This document shows positions 25,643 to 33,921 of a stretch of DNA of 64,000 nucleotides, piece by piece. Within the stretch, counting starts at the first letter, position 1, and every line of letters starts with the position of its first letter. Source of the DNA: UBA11612 sp963662375 (lineage in GTDB: Bacteria; Pseudomonadota; Alphaproteobacteria; Rhodospirillales; Rhodospirillaceae). The DNA is taken from NCBI GenBank assembly GCA_963662375.2, contig CAXXRP010000010.1, forward strand, positions 434,001 through 498,000, given 5' to 3'. The translations under genes and the position numbers were made by a program. The notes beneath the pieces were generated by a model, which did not search any database, was not told where the DNA came from, and was given only the letters and a program-made list of their open reading frames with translations.

Positions 25643-26572
25643 TCAGGTCTTGCCCTGATAAATATCGATTAAAGTTCCCAGTAGTTGTAGTGCGTCGTCC
25701 TTCGAGCGTTGGAAGGAGTTACGGCCAATGATGGAGCCGTTGCCGCCGCCGTCGCGGACGGCTTTGGCCTCGTCGAACAGACTCTGCCCGCCCTTCTTGC
25801 CGCCGCCGGAAAACACGACAATACGGCGCCCGCCAAAGCAGCTCTGAACCACGTGGGATACCCGCTCGGTGAGCGTCGCTCGCGGGATGTTCTGGGTCTC
25901 GTAAACTTCTTTCGCTTCCGGCAGATCAAGATGGTGTGTGGGCAGTTTTACCTTGATAATATGGGCGCCGGCGAGGGCGGCCATATGCGCCGCGTAGGCC
26001 ACGACATCAAGGCCTGTCTCACCCTCTTTGGAGACGTATTGACCGCGCGGATAGGACCACACCACGGCGGCCAGCCCCGCGGCCTTGGCCTCGGCGATGA
26101 GTTCGCGCAAGTCATTCATCATGTCGTAGACAGCGCCGGAGCCTGGGTAAATCGTGTAACCGATAGCTGAGCACCCAAGCCGTAGCGCATCGTCAACACC
26201 TGCGGTAATGGCCTGGGACGGTGCTTTTTTCTCGCCGTTGAGGGCGTTGGCGCTGTTGACCTTCAGAATGGTCGGCACTGCACCGGCAAAGCTCGCCGCG
26301 CCGTCCTCGACCATTCCCAGCGGTGCTGCGAACGCCGAAAGCCCGGCATCCACCGCCAGCTGCCAGTGATAGTGGGGTTCATATCCTGCGGGGTTAGGCG
26401 CGAAGCTACGCGCTGGGCCATGCTCGAACCCCTGATCCACGGGCAAGATCACTACCTTTCCCGTGCCGCTCAACCGTCCGTGCATCAGGATGCGCGCCAG
26501 GTTTGTCTTGGTGCCCGGATTGTCGCTTTCATAAGCGGCCAGGATCTTCTTCACCTGCGCTGAGATCTTCAT
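25643..26572 (-). CDS. Class I fructose-bisphosphate aldolase (DhnA/FbaB type)
   Basis: About 309 residues of the archaeal-type class I aldolase. 'VVILPVDQGFEHGPARSFAP' lies near the start. The Schiff-base region is 'AHIIKVKLPTHH', with Lys in 'IIKVKLP', and the phosphate site is 'RRIVVFSGGGKKGG'. 'GGGNGSIIGRNSFQR' follows near the end. It splits fructose-1,6-bisphosphate in glycolysis or gluconeogenesis. ATG 26572 has AGGAGA upstream; the longer frame to 26692 reads into a promoter region containing the stem CCTGGCG/CGCCAGG (26682-26700). Confidence 0.9.
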   Translation of the reverse strand: MKISAQVKKILAAYESDNPGTKTNLARILMHGRLSGTGKVVILPVDQGFEHGPARSFAPNPAGYEPHYHWQLAVDAGLSAFAAPLGMVEDGAASFAGAVPTILKVNSANALNGEKKAPSQAITAGVDDALRLGCSAIGYTIYPGSGAVYDMMNDLRELIAEAKAAGLAAVVWSYPRGQYVSKEGETGLDVVAYAAHMAALAGAHIIKVKLPTHHLDLPEAKEVYETQNIPRATLTERVSHVVQSCFGGRRIVVFSGGGKKGGQSLFDEAKAVRDGGGNGSIIGRNSFQRSKDDALQLLGTLIDIYQGKT

Positions 26573-26815
26573 GTTTTTGCTATCTCCTGATCTGTCATAG
26601 AGCCGAGCGGCCGCCAGGACGTTCAAACTGTGGACATATAATGGCATGGCCGCTGGTTTGAATAGACATGATTCGCACCATCCTGGCGACAAGCGCCAGG
26701 GGCCTCCCGGTTGTGACCTCCGAGGGCCGTTGACGTCATTCCGACTCCCCCATATGCTTCATGCAGTTTTGGAGAAATACTCGCTATTTATTTGAAAGAT
26801 ATTGGGAACTGTGCG

Positions 26816-27046
26816 GTGAAACAAGTTCAGACAGCGCTCCAACAGTTGGACGATGCTGTGAGCTGCTTAGAGGCCGCGGCCGGCCAGGTTCAGGCCACGC
26901 CGCCGCTGGTGGAAGAGATCGCCGTTCTCGAGCAGAAGCTGGCTGAACTCTCGAAAGATAATAGCGAATTGCTGGAGTCCGCTGGCCGTGTGGCCGGTCG
27001 GTTGGACGTGGCCATTGGCCGCCTCGCAGCGGCCCTCAAGGGCTAG
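26816..27046 (+). CDS. DUF4164-type small coiled-coil protein
   Basis: About 76 residues, nearly all helical with heptads: 'VQTALQQLDDAVSCLEAAA', 'EEIAVLEQKLAELSKDNSEL', 'RLDVAIGRLAAALKG'. It lies directly upstream of zapA, where alphaproteobacteria commonly have a DUF4164 gene. This suggests a link to Z-ring assembly, but none is demonstrated. GTG 26816 is taken as start; a TTG at 26792 in the same frame is possible. Confidence 0.7.
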   Translation: MKQVQTALQQLDDAVSCLEAAAGQVQATPPLVEEIAVLEQKLAELSKDNSELLESAGRVAGRLDVAIGRLAAALKG

Positions 27047-27059
27047 GAAGGATTCTAGA

Positions 27060-27395
27060 TTGGGCCAAGTCGCCATCACCATCCGCGGACGTCAATATTC
27101 CATCGCTTGCCACGACGGTCAGGAGGCTCACTTAGCGCGCCTCGGGCGCTATTTGGACCAGCGGGCCGAGCAGTTGGTAGGCTCTTCCGCAGGCTCCGTC
27201 GGCGATGTGCTCCTGGTGGTGATGGTTGCGCTGGTTGTTGCCGACGAGCTGACCGACACGGTCGCTGAGCTAGAGAGCCTCAACGCGGCTGGAGCCAAGG
27301 ACGCCAAGGCCAAGGCGGACGCGGAGACGGTAAGCGCGTTGAAAACGTTGGCCGAGCGCATAGAACGTATTGCTGTTCGGCTCGAAGGCACTTAA
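27060..27395 (+). CDS. zapA: Cell division protein ZapA
   Basis: About 111 residues. The ZapA head 'MGQVAITIRGRQYSIACHDG' and 'HLARLGRYLDQRAEQLV' is followed by a helical dimerisation tail 'LLVVMVALVVADELTDTVAE' to 'ALKTLAERIERIAVRLEGT'. It binds FtsZ and bundles protofilaments at midcell. The start is TTG 27060 with AAGGA six bases upstream; this gives the family N-terminus. The gene is 13 bases after the DUF4164 gene and is followed by the 6S RNA. Confidence 0.85.
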   Translation: MGQVAITIRGRQYSIACHDGQEAHLARLGRYLDQRAEQLVGSSAGSVGDVLLVVMVALVVADELTDTVAELESLNAAGAKDAKAKADAETVSALKTLAERIERIAVRLEGT

Positions 27396-27404
27396 GTTGG
27401 CGGC

Positions 27405-27558
27405 GGAGCTGCCAGGTTCGTAAGGCCTTTGAACCCCCAGGGGCGATAGATACCGCTCGGGAGCTGTCCCTCGCCGGATCGTGGTCCGGTGATATGGTGC
27501 CCACCTTAACTCGTGGCCCATTGGGAGGTCATGCAAGGTTAACGGCCATGGCGGCTCC
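27405..27558 (+). ncRNA. ssrS: 6S RNA
   Basis: The closing stem is GGAGCTGCC (27405-27413) with GGCGGCTCC (27550-27558), all nine positions pairing (one G-U). Inside, one side carries GGTTCGTAAGGCCTTTGAACC and the GGGGCGATAGA segment; the other carries CCTCGCCGGATCG and the GGTCATGCAAGG segment. The position between zapA and the 5-formyl-THF cyclo-ligase is the classic 6S location. 6S RNA binds the housekeeping RNA polymerase holoenzyme in slow growth. Exact ends are estimates. Confidence 0.8.
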
Positions 27559-27642
27559 ACATTCTTGTTTGCTGTACCGCGCTTGCAGCCTGCGGTCCGT
27601 AGTTTCCAGGTACCCTTTTGTCCCGTGGGACGTTAGACCGAC

Positions 27643-28248
27643 ATGACGTCCAAGGTTTCAGCTACCGCCGAGCTCAAAGCTATTCTGCGCCGTGAGGCTC
27701 TGAACCGCCGCCGCGAGGTTCACGAAAATCGCGCGTACGTGGCGGCGGCGGATTTAGCGAAGCGACTATCTGCTGACATCGAAGTTTCGGACAATATAAT
27801 AGCCGGCTATTGGCCGATTCGCGGCGAAATCGACTGCCGACCGGCCATGGAAAAACTGGCGTCCGGGGGCGCCCAAATTGTGCTACCTGTGGTGGCTGGA
27901 CAGGGTGAGGTCTTGATTTTTCGAGCCTGGAAGCCCGGCGACGAACTTGAGACAGGGCTCTTCGGGACCACCCATCCTGGGCCCAGGGCCGCCGTGCGCA
28001 CACCTGGCCTACTGTTGCTGCCCTTGGTCGCCTTCGACCGAGTGGGGCACCGGTTGGGATACGGCGCAGGATACTATGATCGGACGATCGTCGGTTTACG
28101 CGCCCGAGGCAGTATTGTGGCTATAGGGGTTGGTTACGATGAACAGGAGATTGAGCGCATGCCGGCCGACGACCACGATCAGGCTATGGATGTGGTCGTG
28201 ACGGACAAGCGGACCCTGTGGTTTAACGGGGCCGGATCGGGTCAATAG
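27643..28248 (+). CDS. 5-formyltetrahydrofolate cyclo-ligase
   Basis: 201 residues. 'LRREALNRRREV' is the N-terminal nucleotide-contacting helix and 'AGYWPIRGEIDCRP' the substrate side. The signature is 'LPLVAFDRVGHRLGYGAGYY', and 'AIGVGYDEQEIERMPADDHD' follows. It converts 5-formyl-THF to 5,10-methenyl-THF using ATP. In E. coli this gene (ygfA) is co-transcribed with 6S RNA, and the same arrangement is seen here. It probably shares an operon with the phosphodiesterase 17 bases downstream. Confidence 0.93.
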   Translation: MTSKVSATAELKAILRREALNRRREVHENRAYVAAADLAKRLSADIEVSDNIIAGYWPIRGEIDCRPAMEKLASGGAQIVLPVVAGQGEVLIFRAWKPGDELETGLFGTTHPGPRAAVRTPGLLLLPLVAFDRVGHRLGYGAGYYDRTIVGLRARGSIVAIGVGYDEQEIERMPADDHDQAMDVVVTDKRTLWFNGAGSGQ

Positions 28249-28265
28249 AGTTTTAGCGGTAAATT

Positions 28266-29078
28266 ATGCGATTCTTGTATTGTGGCGATGTCCTGGGCAA
28301 GCCTGGCCGGGACGCCTTGGCGGCCCATCTACCGTCTCTGCGCGAGGACCTCGGCCTCGATTTTGTCGTGGCCTGCGGGGAAAACGCGGCTCATGGCTTC
28401 GGCATCACCGCAGCCATCTGCCAATCATTATTTGATACCGGCGTCGACGTTGTGACCCTTGGGAATCACGCTTGGGACCAGCGCGAAATTATTAGCTATA
28501 TCTCCGCCGAGCCCCGGCTCCTGCGTCCCCTTAACTTTCCTCCAGAGACACCCGGGCAGGGCATGGGTCTGTTCCGCACGAGCGCGGGGCGGCGGGTGAT
28601 TGTGATTCAGGTCATGTGCCGCCTGTTTATGGACGCGCTCGACGATCCGTTCCGAGCTTTGGAGGAATGCTTGCAGCGGCACCCATTAAAGGATGCCACC
28701 GACGTCATCATTGTTGATGTCCATGGTGAGGCAACCAGCGAAAAAGCCGCGCTTGGCCATCTAGCTGACGGCCGGGCCTCATTGGTGGTGGGAAGTCATT
28801 CGCACGTGCCCAGCGCCGATGCGCGCATCATGCCGGGTGGGACCGCGTTTCAAACCGATGCGGGTATGTGCGGTCCCTACGACTCAATTATCGGCATGAA
28901 GAAGGGGCCAGCAACGGCCCGTTTTGTTACCAAGATGCCAACCGAACGTCTTGAGCCGGCCGACGGCGAGGGAACCCTTTGCGGGGTCTACGTAGAGACC
29001 AACGACCAGACCGGTTTGGCCGAGCGTGTCGCACCCGTCCGGGTTGGGGGAATTCTCAGGCCGGCCCGGCCAGAGTAA
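28266..29078 (+). CDS. YmdB-family metallophosphoesterase (TIGR00282)
   Basis: 270 residues with the di-metal site motifs in order: 'FLYCGDVLGKPGRDAL', 'VACGENAAHGFGI', 'TLGNHAWDQREI', 'IIVDVHGEATSEKAALG' and 'VVGSHSHVPSADARIMPGG'. Members of this family hydrolyse 2',3'-cyclic nucleotides or cAMP (YmdB, DR1281). It follows the cyclo-ligase, a pairing common in alphaproteobacteria. Full length and intact. Confidence 0.9.
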   Translation: MRFLYCGDVLGKPGRDALAAHLPSLREDLGLDFVVACGENAAHGFGITAAICQSLFDTGVDVVTLGNHAWDQREIISYISAEPRLLRPLNFPPETPGQGMGLFRTSAGRRVIVIQVMCRLFMDALDDPFRALEECLQRHPLKDATDVIIVDVHGEATSEKAALGHLADGRASLVVGSHSHVPSADARIMPGGTAFQTDAGMCGPYDSIIGMKKGPATARFVTKMPTERLEPADGEGTLCGVYVETNDQTGLAERVAPVRVGGILRPARPE

Positions 29079-29232
29079 GACTAGTCCGCGCTGTCGCCAT
29101 TTCCTGGAATGGATCGAAAGTGGAAAGCTGCGCGACTCTATGCGCTGCCTACAACATTTGGTATAAGTCATAGGTTTTTCGTCATTTTATTGAACATTTG
29201 GCAGCTTAGAACGTACCGGAACAAGGACATCG

Positions 29233-29979
29233 ATGGCCGGCCACTCACAGTTCAAGAACATTATGCACAAGAAGGGCGCGCGGGATGCAAAGCGCGCCAA
29301 AGTGTTCACCAAGCTAGCACGGGAAATCACAGTGGCGGCGAAGTCGGGTATGGCCGATCCGGCCCATAATCCACGCCTCAGGGCCGCCATTACGGCAGCC
29401 AAGGCCGAGAGCATGCCTAAGGACAATATAGAGCGCGCGATTAAGAAAGCGACTGGCGGCGACACTGAAAACTTTGAGGAAACGCGTTACGAAGGGTACG
29501 GCCCCGGCAATGTGGCCGTGATCGTAGAAGCGCTGACCGACAACCGCAACCGTACGGCATCCGAGATGCGCACCTTGTTCAATAAGAACGGCGGGAACAT
29601 GGGTGAAGCCAATAGCGTCGCGTTCAATTTCCAACGCGTCGGCTTCATCCATTACAAGGCGGATGCCGGAGGTGAGGATAAAGTTATGGATGCGGCGATC
29701 AACGCCGGTGCCGACGATGTCGCGTCTGGTGAGAACGGCCACGATATCTACTGCGCGCCCGAAGATCTCCATGCGGTTCAAACACACATAGAAGAAATAC
29801 TCGGTGAGTCCGAGACCGCCCGTTTGGATTGGCGGCCTTCGGTTTCCGTAGACGTGAGCGAGGACCAAGCCGAAACCCTTATGAACCTGCTGAATGCACT
29901 GGACGATAATGACGATGTTCAGCGCGTTGCAGCCAACTACGAAATGTCCGATGAGGTCATGGCCCGCTTCGGCGGTTAA
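29233..29979 (+). CDS. yebC: YebC/PmpR family protein (TACO1)
   Basis: 248 residues, the standard length. It starts 'MAGHSQFKNIMHKKGARDAK', followed by 'PKDNIERAIKKATGGD' and 'YEGYGPGNVAVIVEALTDNR'. The acidic C-terminal domain ends 'ALDDNDDVQRVAANYEMSDE'. Members were described as regulators; recent work links the family to relief of ribosome stalling at prolines, in parallel with EF-P. It sits upstream of ruvCAB, its common location. The preceding 150 bases contain no gene. Confidence 0.95.
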   Translation: MAGHSQFKNIMHKKGARDAKRAKVFTKLAREITVAAKSGMADPAHNPRLRAAITAAKAESMPKDNIERAIKKATGGDTENFEETRYEGYGPGNVAVIVEALTDNRNRTASEMRTLFNKNGGNMGEANSVAFNFQRVGFIHYKADAGGEDKVMDAAINAGADDVASGENGHDIYCAPEDLHAVQTHIEEILGESETARLDWRPSVSVDVSEDQAETLMNLLNALDDNDDVQRVAANYEMSDEVMARFGG

Positions 29980-30025
29980 GACGGCGGTGAAAGGCGACGC
30001 CGCTACTCAACCCACGCACGCGCCT

Positions 30026-30547
30026 GTGGCGCGGGAGGATGCTGTTCGAATTATCGGCATCGATCCCGGTCTGCGTCACACTGGGTGGGGGGTCATCGAA
30101 ACTCATGGCAATCAGCTGCGCTTTGTCGCCGATGGTGTCGTGGAGCCCAATTCAAAGTTGCTGTTGGCCGAGCGGCTCAGAATTCTTTTCGAGGACCTGC
30201 AACAGATCGTGGCCACATATACACCCGACGAATGCGCCATTGAGGAGAGTTTTGTAAACAAAAATCCGGTTTCGACTCTGAAACTGGGGCATGCTCGTGC
30301 CGCAGTGATGCTGGCTCCGGCTACGGCTGGTATCCCGGTGTTCGAGTACAAGCCGAATTTGGTTAAAAAATCAGTGGTGGGCGCGGGGCACGCAGACAAG
30401 GCGCAGGTGGTCGCTATGATGCGAGTGCTACTACCGGGCAGCCAGTCTGCGACCAAAGACTCTGCAGACGCTTTGGCGGTCGCGGTATGTCACGCGCATC
30501 ATCGCGCGACATTCTGGCGCATGTCAGTCAAAAGGGCAGAGTCATGA
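30026..30547 (+). CDS. ruvC: Holliday junction resolvase RuvC
   Basis: About 173 residues with the four acidic catalytic residues visible: Asp in 'RIIGIDPGLRHTGWG', Glu in 'ECAIEESFVNKNP', and the two Asp in 'ATKDSADALAVAVCHAH'. 'TLKLGHARAAVML' is the DNA-binding loop. It cuts four-way junctions loaded with RuvAB. Start codon uncertain: GTG 30026 gives a normal length, while GTG 29987 in the same frame would add 13 residues. The stop overlaps the ruvA start as ATGA. Confidence 0.93.
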   Translation: MAREDAVRIIGIDPGLRHTGWGVIETHGNQLRFVADGVVEPNSKLLLAERLRILFEDLQQIVATYTPDECAIEESFVNKNPVSTLKLGHARAAVMLAPATAGIPVFEYKPNLVKKSVVGAGHADKAQVVAMMRVLLPGSQSATKDSADALAVAVCHAHHRATFWRMSVKRAES

Positions 30548-31182
30548 TCGCCAAGCTGCGCGGGCGGTTGGATTCGACCGGCGACGGATGGGCCGTGGTG
30601 GACGTGAACGGCGTTGGATATGTGCTCTTTTGCGGCGCGCGCACACTGGCGGCGTTACCGCCAATAGGCCAGGTCGTGGAGCTCACGGTGGAAACGCATG
30701 TGCGGGAGGACCACATCCATCTTTTTGGCTTTACTACGAGCACAGAGCGCGAAATGTTTCGGACCCTGATCACGGTGCAGGGCGTCGGCGCCAAAGTCGG
30801 CCTTGCGATTCTTTCCGCATTGTCAGCGTCACAGGTGGTGCAGGCAATTGCCGCGGGAGATGCGGGCGCTTTCAAAAAGGTCAGCGGCGTTGGGCCAAAG
30901 CTGGCAGTACGCCTTGCCACCGAGCTTAAGGATAAGCTGCCGGTGTTTCCGTTTCCCGGATCGCGGTCGGTCGGGACTGTCGCGGCAGGTGGCAAAAAGA
31001 GCAATGGCGCCGTAGGCGCCAATATTATTGAAGAGGCGGTGTCAGCCTTGGTGAACCTAGGTTATGGGCGAACCGATGCCTACGGCGCCGTCTCCCGCGC
31101 AGTCCACGTCACAGGTGAGGCAGCGACCTTGCCTGAGTTGATCCGATCATCGCTGCGCGAGTTGGGTGGTGCTGATGGTTGA
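30544..31182 (+). CDS. ruvA: Holliday junction DNA helicase subunit RuvA
   Basis: 212 residues: OB domain ('MIAKLRGRLDSTGDGWAVVD'), two HhH motifs ('TVQGVGAKVGLAILSAL' and 'KVSGVGPKLAVRLATEL'), a flexible linker, and domain III that binds RuvB ('EEAVSALVNLGYGRTDAYGA'). It holds the junction in square form. It is coupled by overlap to ruvC upstream and ruvB downstream. Confidence 0.95.
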   Translation: MIAKLRGRLDSTGDGWAVVDVNGVGYVLFCGARTLAALPPIGQVVELTVETHVREDHIHLFGFTTSTEREMFRTLITVQGVGAKVGLAILSALSASQVVQAIAAGDAGAFKKVSGVGPKLAVRLATELKDKLPVFPFPGSRSVGTVAAGGKKSNGAVGANIIEEAVSALVNLGYGRTDAYGAVSRAVHVTGEAATLPELIRSSLRELGGADG

Positions 31183-32230
31183 AGCACTCCAATCTGATCG
31201 CGTGATTTCCGCCGTGAAGCAAGAAGATGATAGCGACGCGTCTTTGCGTCCGAAGCGGCTTAAGGATTTCATCGGACAAACGGCCTTGCGGGAGAACCTC
31301 GGCGTTTTTATCGCCGCGGCGATACAGCGCAAGGAGCCCTTGGACCACGTGCTGCTGCACGGACCACCGGGATTGGGCAAGACGACGCTCGCGCAGATTG
31401 TCGCGCGCGAGTTGGGGGTGGGATTTCGAGCCACATCAGGTCCAATGATCGTGCGTGCCGGTGATTTAGCAGCGATCCTGACAAATCTGGAGGCGAACGA
31501 CGTTCTATTTATCGACGAGATGCACCGCCTTAATCCAGCCATAGAGGAAGTGCTCTATCCGGCAATGGAGGACTATCAGCTGGATCTTATCATCGGAGAG
31601 GGACCGGCGGCACGCTCCGTACGCATTGAACTGCAGCCGTTCACCCTTGTCGGGGCAACGACACGGTCGGGCCTACTGACAACGCCATTGCGCGATCGGT
31701 TCGGTATTCCATTACGGCTTGAGTTTTATGACGCGGGCGCGTTGGTGGAGATCGTTCGGAGGGGTGCCAGAGTGTTGGGGCTTGAGCTTACGGAGGACGG
31801 TGCGCTCGAGATCGCAAAACGCTCTCGTGGAACACCGCGCGTTTCCGGTCGACTGCTAAAGCGCGTGCGCGATTTTGCCGCGGTGGATGGAACACCAGAG
31901 ATCGATGCGGTGGTCGCCGACAAGGCGCTGCGGCGGTTGGATGTGGACACGCTAGGCCTTGATGCGATGGATCGACGTTATCTTGCATGTATTGCCGAAA
32001 ATTACGGCGGCGGGCCGGTGGGCGTGGAAACACTGACCGCTGCGCTGGCGGAGGAGCGTGACACCGTGGAGGACGTCATCGAACCATTCTTGATCCAACA
32101 GGGGCTCATTCAGCGCACCCCGCGCGGCCGCGTGCTATCGGACAGCGGGTACCGGCAACTGGGTCTAAAGGCTCCGGCGCGCGACGCCACGCAGTTCGAG
32201 TTGTTGGACGGGCAAGAGGGGTCCGCTTGA
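31175..32230 (+). CDS. ruvB: Holliday junction DNA helicase RuvB
   Basis: 351 residues. Conserved N-terminus 'SLRPKRLKDFIGQTALRENL', Walker A 'GPPGLGKTTLAQIVA', Walker B 'DVLFIDEMHRL', sensor 1 'LVGATTRSGLLTTPLRDRFG', sensor 2 'SRGTPRVSGRLLKRVRDFA' and the winged helix 'IEPFLIQQGLIQRTPRGR'. ATP-driven motor for branch migration. ATG 31175 overlaps the end of ruvA by 8 bases. ybgC starts on its stop codon. Confidence 0.96.
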   Translation: MVEALQSDRVISAVKQEDDSDASLRPKRLKDFIGQTALRENLGVFIAAAIQRKEPLDHVLLHGPPGLGKTTLAQIVARELGVGFRATSGPMIVRAGDLAAILTNLEANDVLFIDEMHRLNPAIEEVLYPAMEDYQLDLIIGEGPAARSVRIELQPFTLVGATTRSGLLTTPLRDRFGIPLRLEFYDAGALVEIVRRGARVLGLELTEDGALEIAKRSRGTPRVSGRLLKRVRDFAAVDGTPEIDAVVADKALRRLDVDTLGLDAMDRRYLACIAENYGGGPVGVETLTAALAEERDTVEDVIEPFLIQQGLIQRTPRGRVLSDSGYRQLGLKAPARDATQFELLDGQEGSA

Positions 32231-32668
32231 CCGTGGTCGAAATGTCTCCCGCGACTGGCGTGTTGAACGGACGGACGCACGTTCTGCCCGTGCGCGTTTA
32301 CTACGAGGACACGGATGCCGGTGGCATCGTTTACCACGCCAACTATCTGCGCTTTGCCGAGAGGGGCCGTAAGGAGATGCTGCGCGCGGTGCGGATTGAG
32401 TTGGCACGATTGCGCGAAGATAACGGGTTTATCTTTGTCGTACAGAAGGATGATATACGCTATCGCAAGGCCGCAGCTCTCGACGACCGGCTGGTTGTAG
32501 AGGCGTCCCTTACAGGCGTTCACCGCGCGTCTATGCTTTCGAAGCAGACGATTTTTCGTGTCGGGGGGGGGGGGGGATGAGAAGGGCGAGGAACTATTCA
32601 ATTTCAATGTCCACGTCGCGTGCATGGATCGTGCAGGTAAGGCGACACGATTGCCGCGCGCTGCGTAG
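32227..32668 (+). pseudogene. ybgC: Acyl-CoA thioesterase YbgC, frame broken at a G14 run
   Basis: The N-terminal ~111 codons encode a good hotdog thioesterase with the catalytic-Asp motif 'VYYEDTDAGGIVYHANYLRF'. The frame then enters G14 at 32563-32576 and hits TGA at 32578. In the +1 frame the missing end follows at once: 'DEKGEELFNFNVHVACMDRA', then 'GKATRLPRAA', stopping at TAG 32668. With G13 (or G16) the two parts join. The gene is therefore OFF in this sequence but one base away from ON. YbgC heads the tol-pal operon and acts on acyl thioesters at the membrane. Start TTG 32227, or GTG 32233. Confidence 0.85.
32563..32576 (+). repeat. Run of 14 G residues inside ybgC
   Basis: An uninterrupted G14 sits at about codon 113 of ybgC and decides its reading frame. 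Slippage by -1 or +2 restores the full-length protein. With the G15 run at 501-515 this is the second such tract in 64 kb. Confidence 0.92.
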
Positions 32669-32715
32669 CAAGTTCGAGAAGCTTCTTTGAGTAAGGAAAA
32701 CGGATAGGTTTGGGT

Positions 32716-33444
32716 ATGGAAAATGAGGTATTGGAAGCCGCTACCGCGATGGCGGCGGGCGGCGCGATAGATATTTCCGCGTGGTCGCTGTTTCTTCAAG
32801 CGGACGTGGTGGTGAAGTCCGTCATGATCCTGTTGGCTTTAATGTCCATTTGGAGCTGGGGGATTATCTTCGACAAGGTCCTGCGGATTCGCACATTGCA
32901 GCGCAAGGCCGAGCAATTTGAAAAGAAATTCTGGTCCGGTTCCTCTCTCGAGGATCTTTTTGAGCGTGGTGGACAACGCCCGGGCGAACCTATGTCGTCG
33001 ATTTTTGTTGCCGCGATGAAGGAATGGCGCCGCTCCTCGGGAAAGACAGGCCAACCGGTAGCCGGTGTCGGCGCCGTGCTCAGCGAACGCATCGACCGGG
33101 TCATGAAGATCAACTTGGAACGGGAAATGGACCAGTTGGGTCGGCGCATGACGTTCCTGGCCTCTACCGGCTCTGTTGCTCCCTTCCTCGGGCTGTTCGG
33201 GACGGTGTGGGGCATCATGGATACGTTCACCGCGATCGGCGCGACGTCGGATACGAGTCTGGCGACGGTGGCGCCGGGTATCGCAGAAGCCTTGTTCGCA
33301 ACAGCGCTCGGCCTCGTCGCCGCTATTCCTGCTGTCGTCGCGTACAACAAGATATCGAGCGATTTGTCGCGCTATGCGCTGCGGCTAGAGAATTTTGCCG
33401 GCGAATTTAGCGCTATTTTGTCGCGGCAGTTGGATGGGAAGTGA
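32716..33444 (+). CDS. tolQ: Tol-Pal system proton channel subunit TolQ
   Basis: About 242 residues with three membrane helices: 'VVVKSVMILLALMSIWSWGI', 'FLASTGSVAPFLGLFGTVWG' and 'EALFATALGLVAAIPAVVAY'. This is the MotA/TolQ/ExbB layout. With TolR it forms the inner-membrane motor that uses the proton gradient to drive TolA. ATG 32716 is chosen over TTG 32710. Intact despite the broken ybgC upstream; early termination in ybgC could reduce its translation or transcription by polarity. Confidence 0.95.
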   Translation: MENEVLEAATAMAAGGAIDISAWSLFLQADVVVKSVMILLALMSIWSWGIIFDKVLRIRTLQRKAEQFEKKFWSGSSLEDLFERGGQRPGEPMSSIFVAAMKEWRRSSGKTGQPVAGVGAVLSERIDRVMKINLEREMDQLGRRMTFLASTGSVAPFLGLFGTVWGIMDTFTAIGATSDTSLATVAPGIAEALFATALGLVAAIPAVVAYNKISSDLSRYALRLENFAGEFSAILSRQLDGK

Positions 33445-33447
33445 GTA

Positions 33448-33906
33448 ATGGCGTTTTCAGGCAGTTCCTATAGTGGCATCCGACGCGATTATCGCATCTT
33501 CGCGCCGATGTCGGAGATCAACGTTACACCGATGGTCGATGTCATGTTGGTGCTGTTGGTTATTTTCATCATCACCGCGCCGCTGTTGACGACAGGCGTA
33601 AAGGTTAACCTGCCGCAAGCTCAGGCGCGCTCCCTACCGCAAGACAGTAAACCTTACCAAGTTACGGTGGAGAAGGACGGAAGCCTCATCATTGGAACGG
33701 AAAACAAGGTGACCCTTGATGAGCTGGGGGCAAAGCTTTCCGCGGCGCTGGAAGGTAATCGAGACTTGCGTGTTTACGTGCGCGGCGACGAGGAAGTGCC
33801 CTACGGACTTATGATGCAGGTCATTAGTGAGATAAACGCGGCGGGGGTTACACAGGCTGCCTTCGTCACACAACCGCCTAAAAAATCCCTTAGGGCTACT
33901 CGCTGA
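33448..33906 (+). CDS. tolR: Tol-Pal system protein TolR
   Basis: 152 residues. One N-terminal membrane helix reads 'EINVTPMVDVMLVLLVIFII', with the proton-carrying Asp in 'MVDVMLVL'. The ExbD-like periplasmic domain ends 'VTQAAFVTQPPK'. It pairs with TolQ. Three bases after tolQ. Confidence 0.95.
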   Translation: MAFSGSSYSGIRRDYRIFAPMSEINVTPMVDVMLVLLVIFIITAPLLTTGVKVNLPQAQARSLPQDSKPYQVTVEKDGSLIIGTENKVTLDELGAKLSAALEGNRDLRVYVRGDEEVPYGLMMQVISEINAAGVTQAAFVTQPPKKSLRATR

Positions 33907-33921
33907 GGATTGATAGGCGTG

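Noticed and set aside
26682..26700. Stem CCTGGCG/CGCCAGG as a terminator
   Set aside because: No T run, and it lies upstream of the aldolase start rather than after a gene; possibly an operator, but unsupported.
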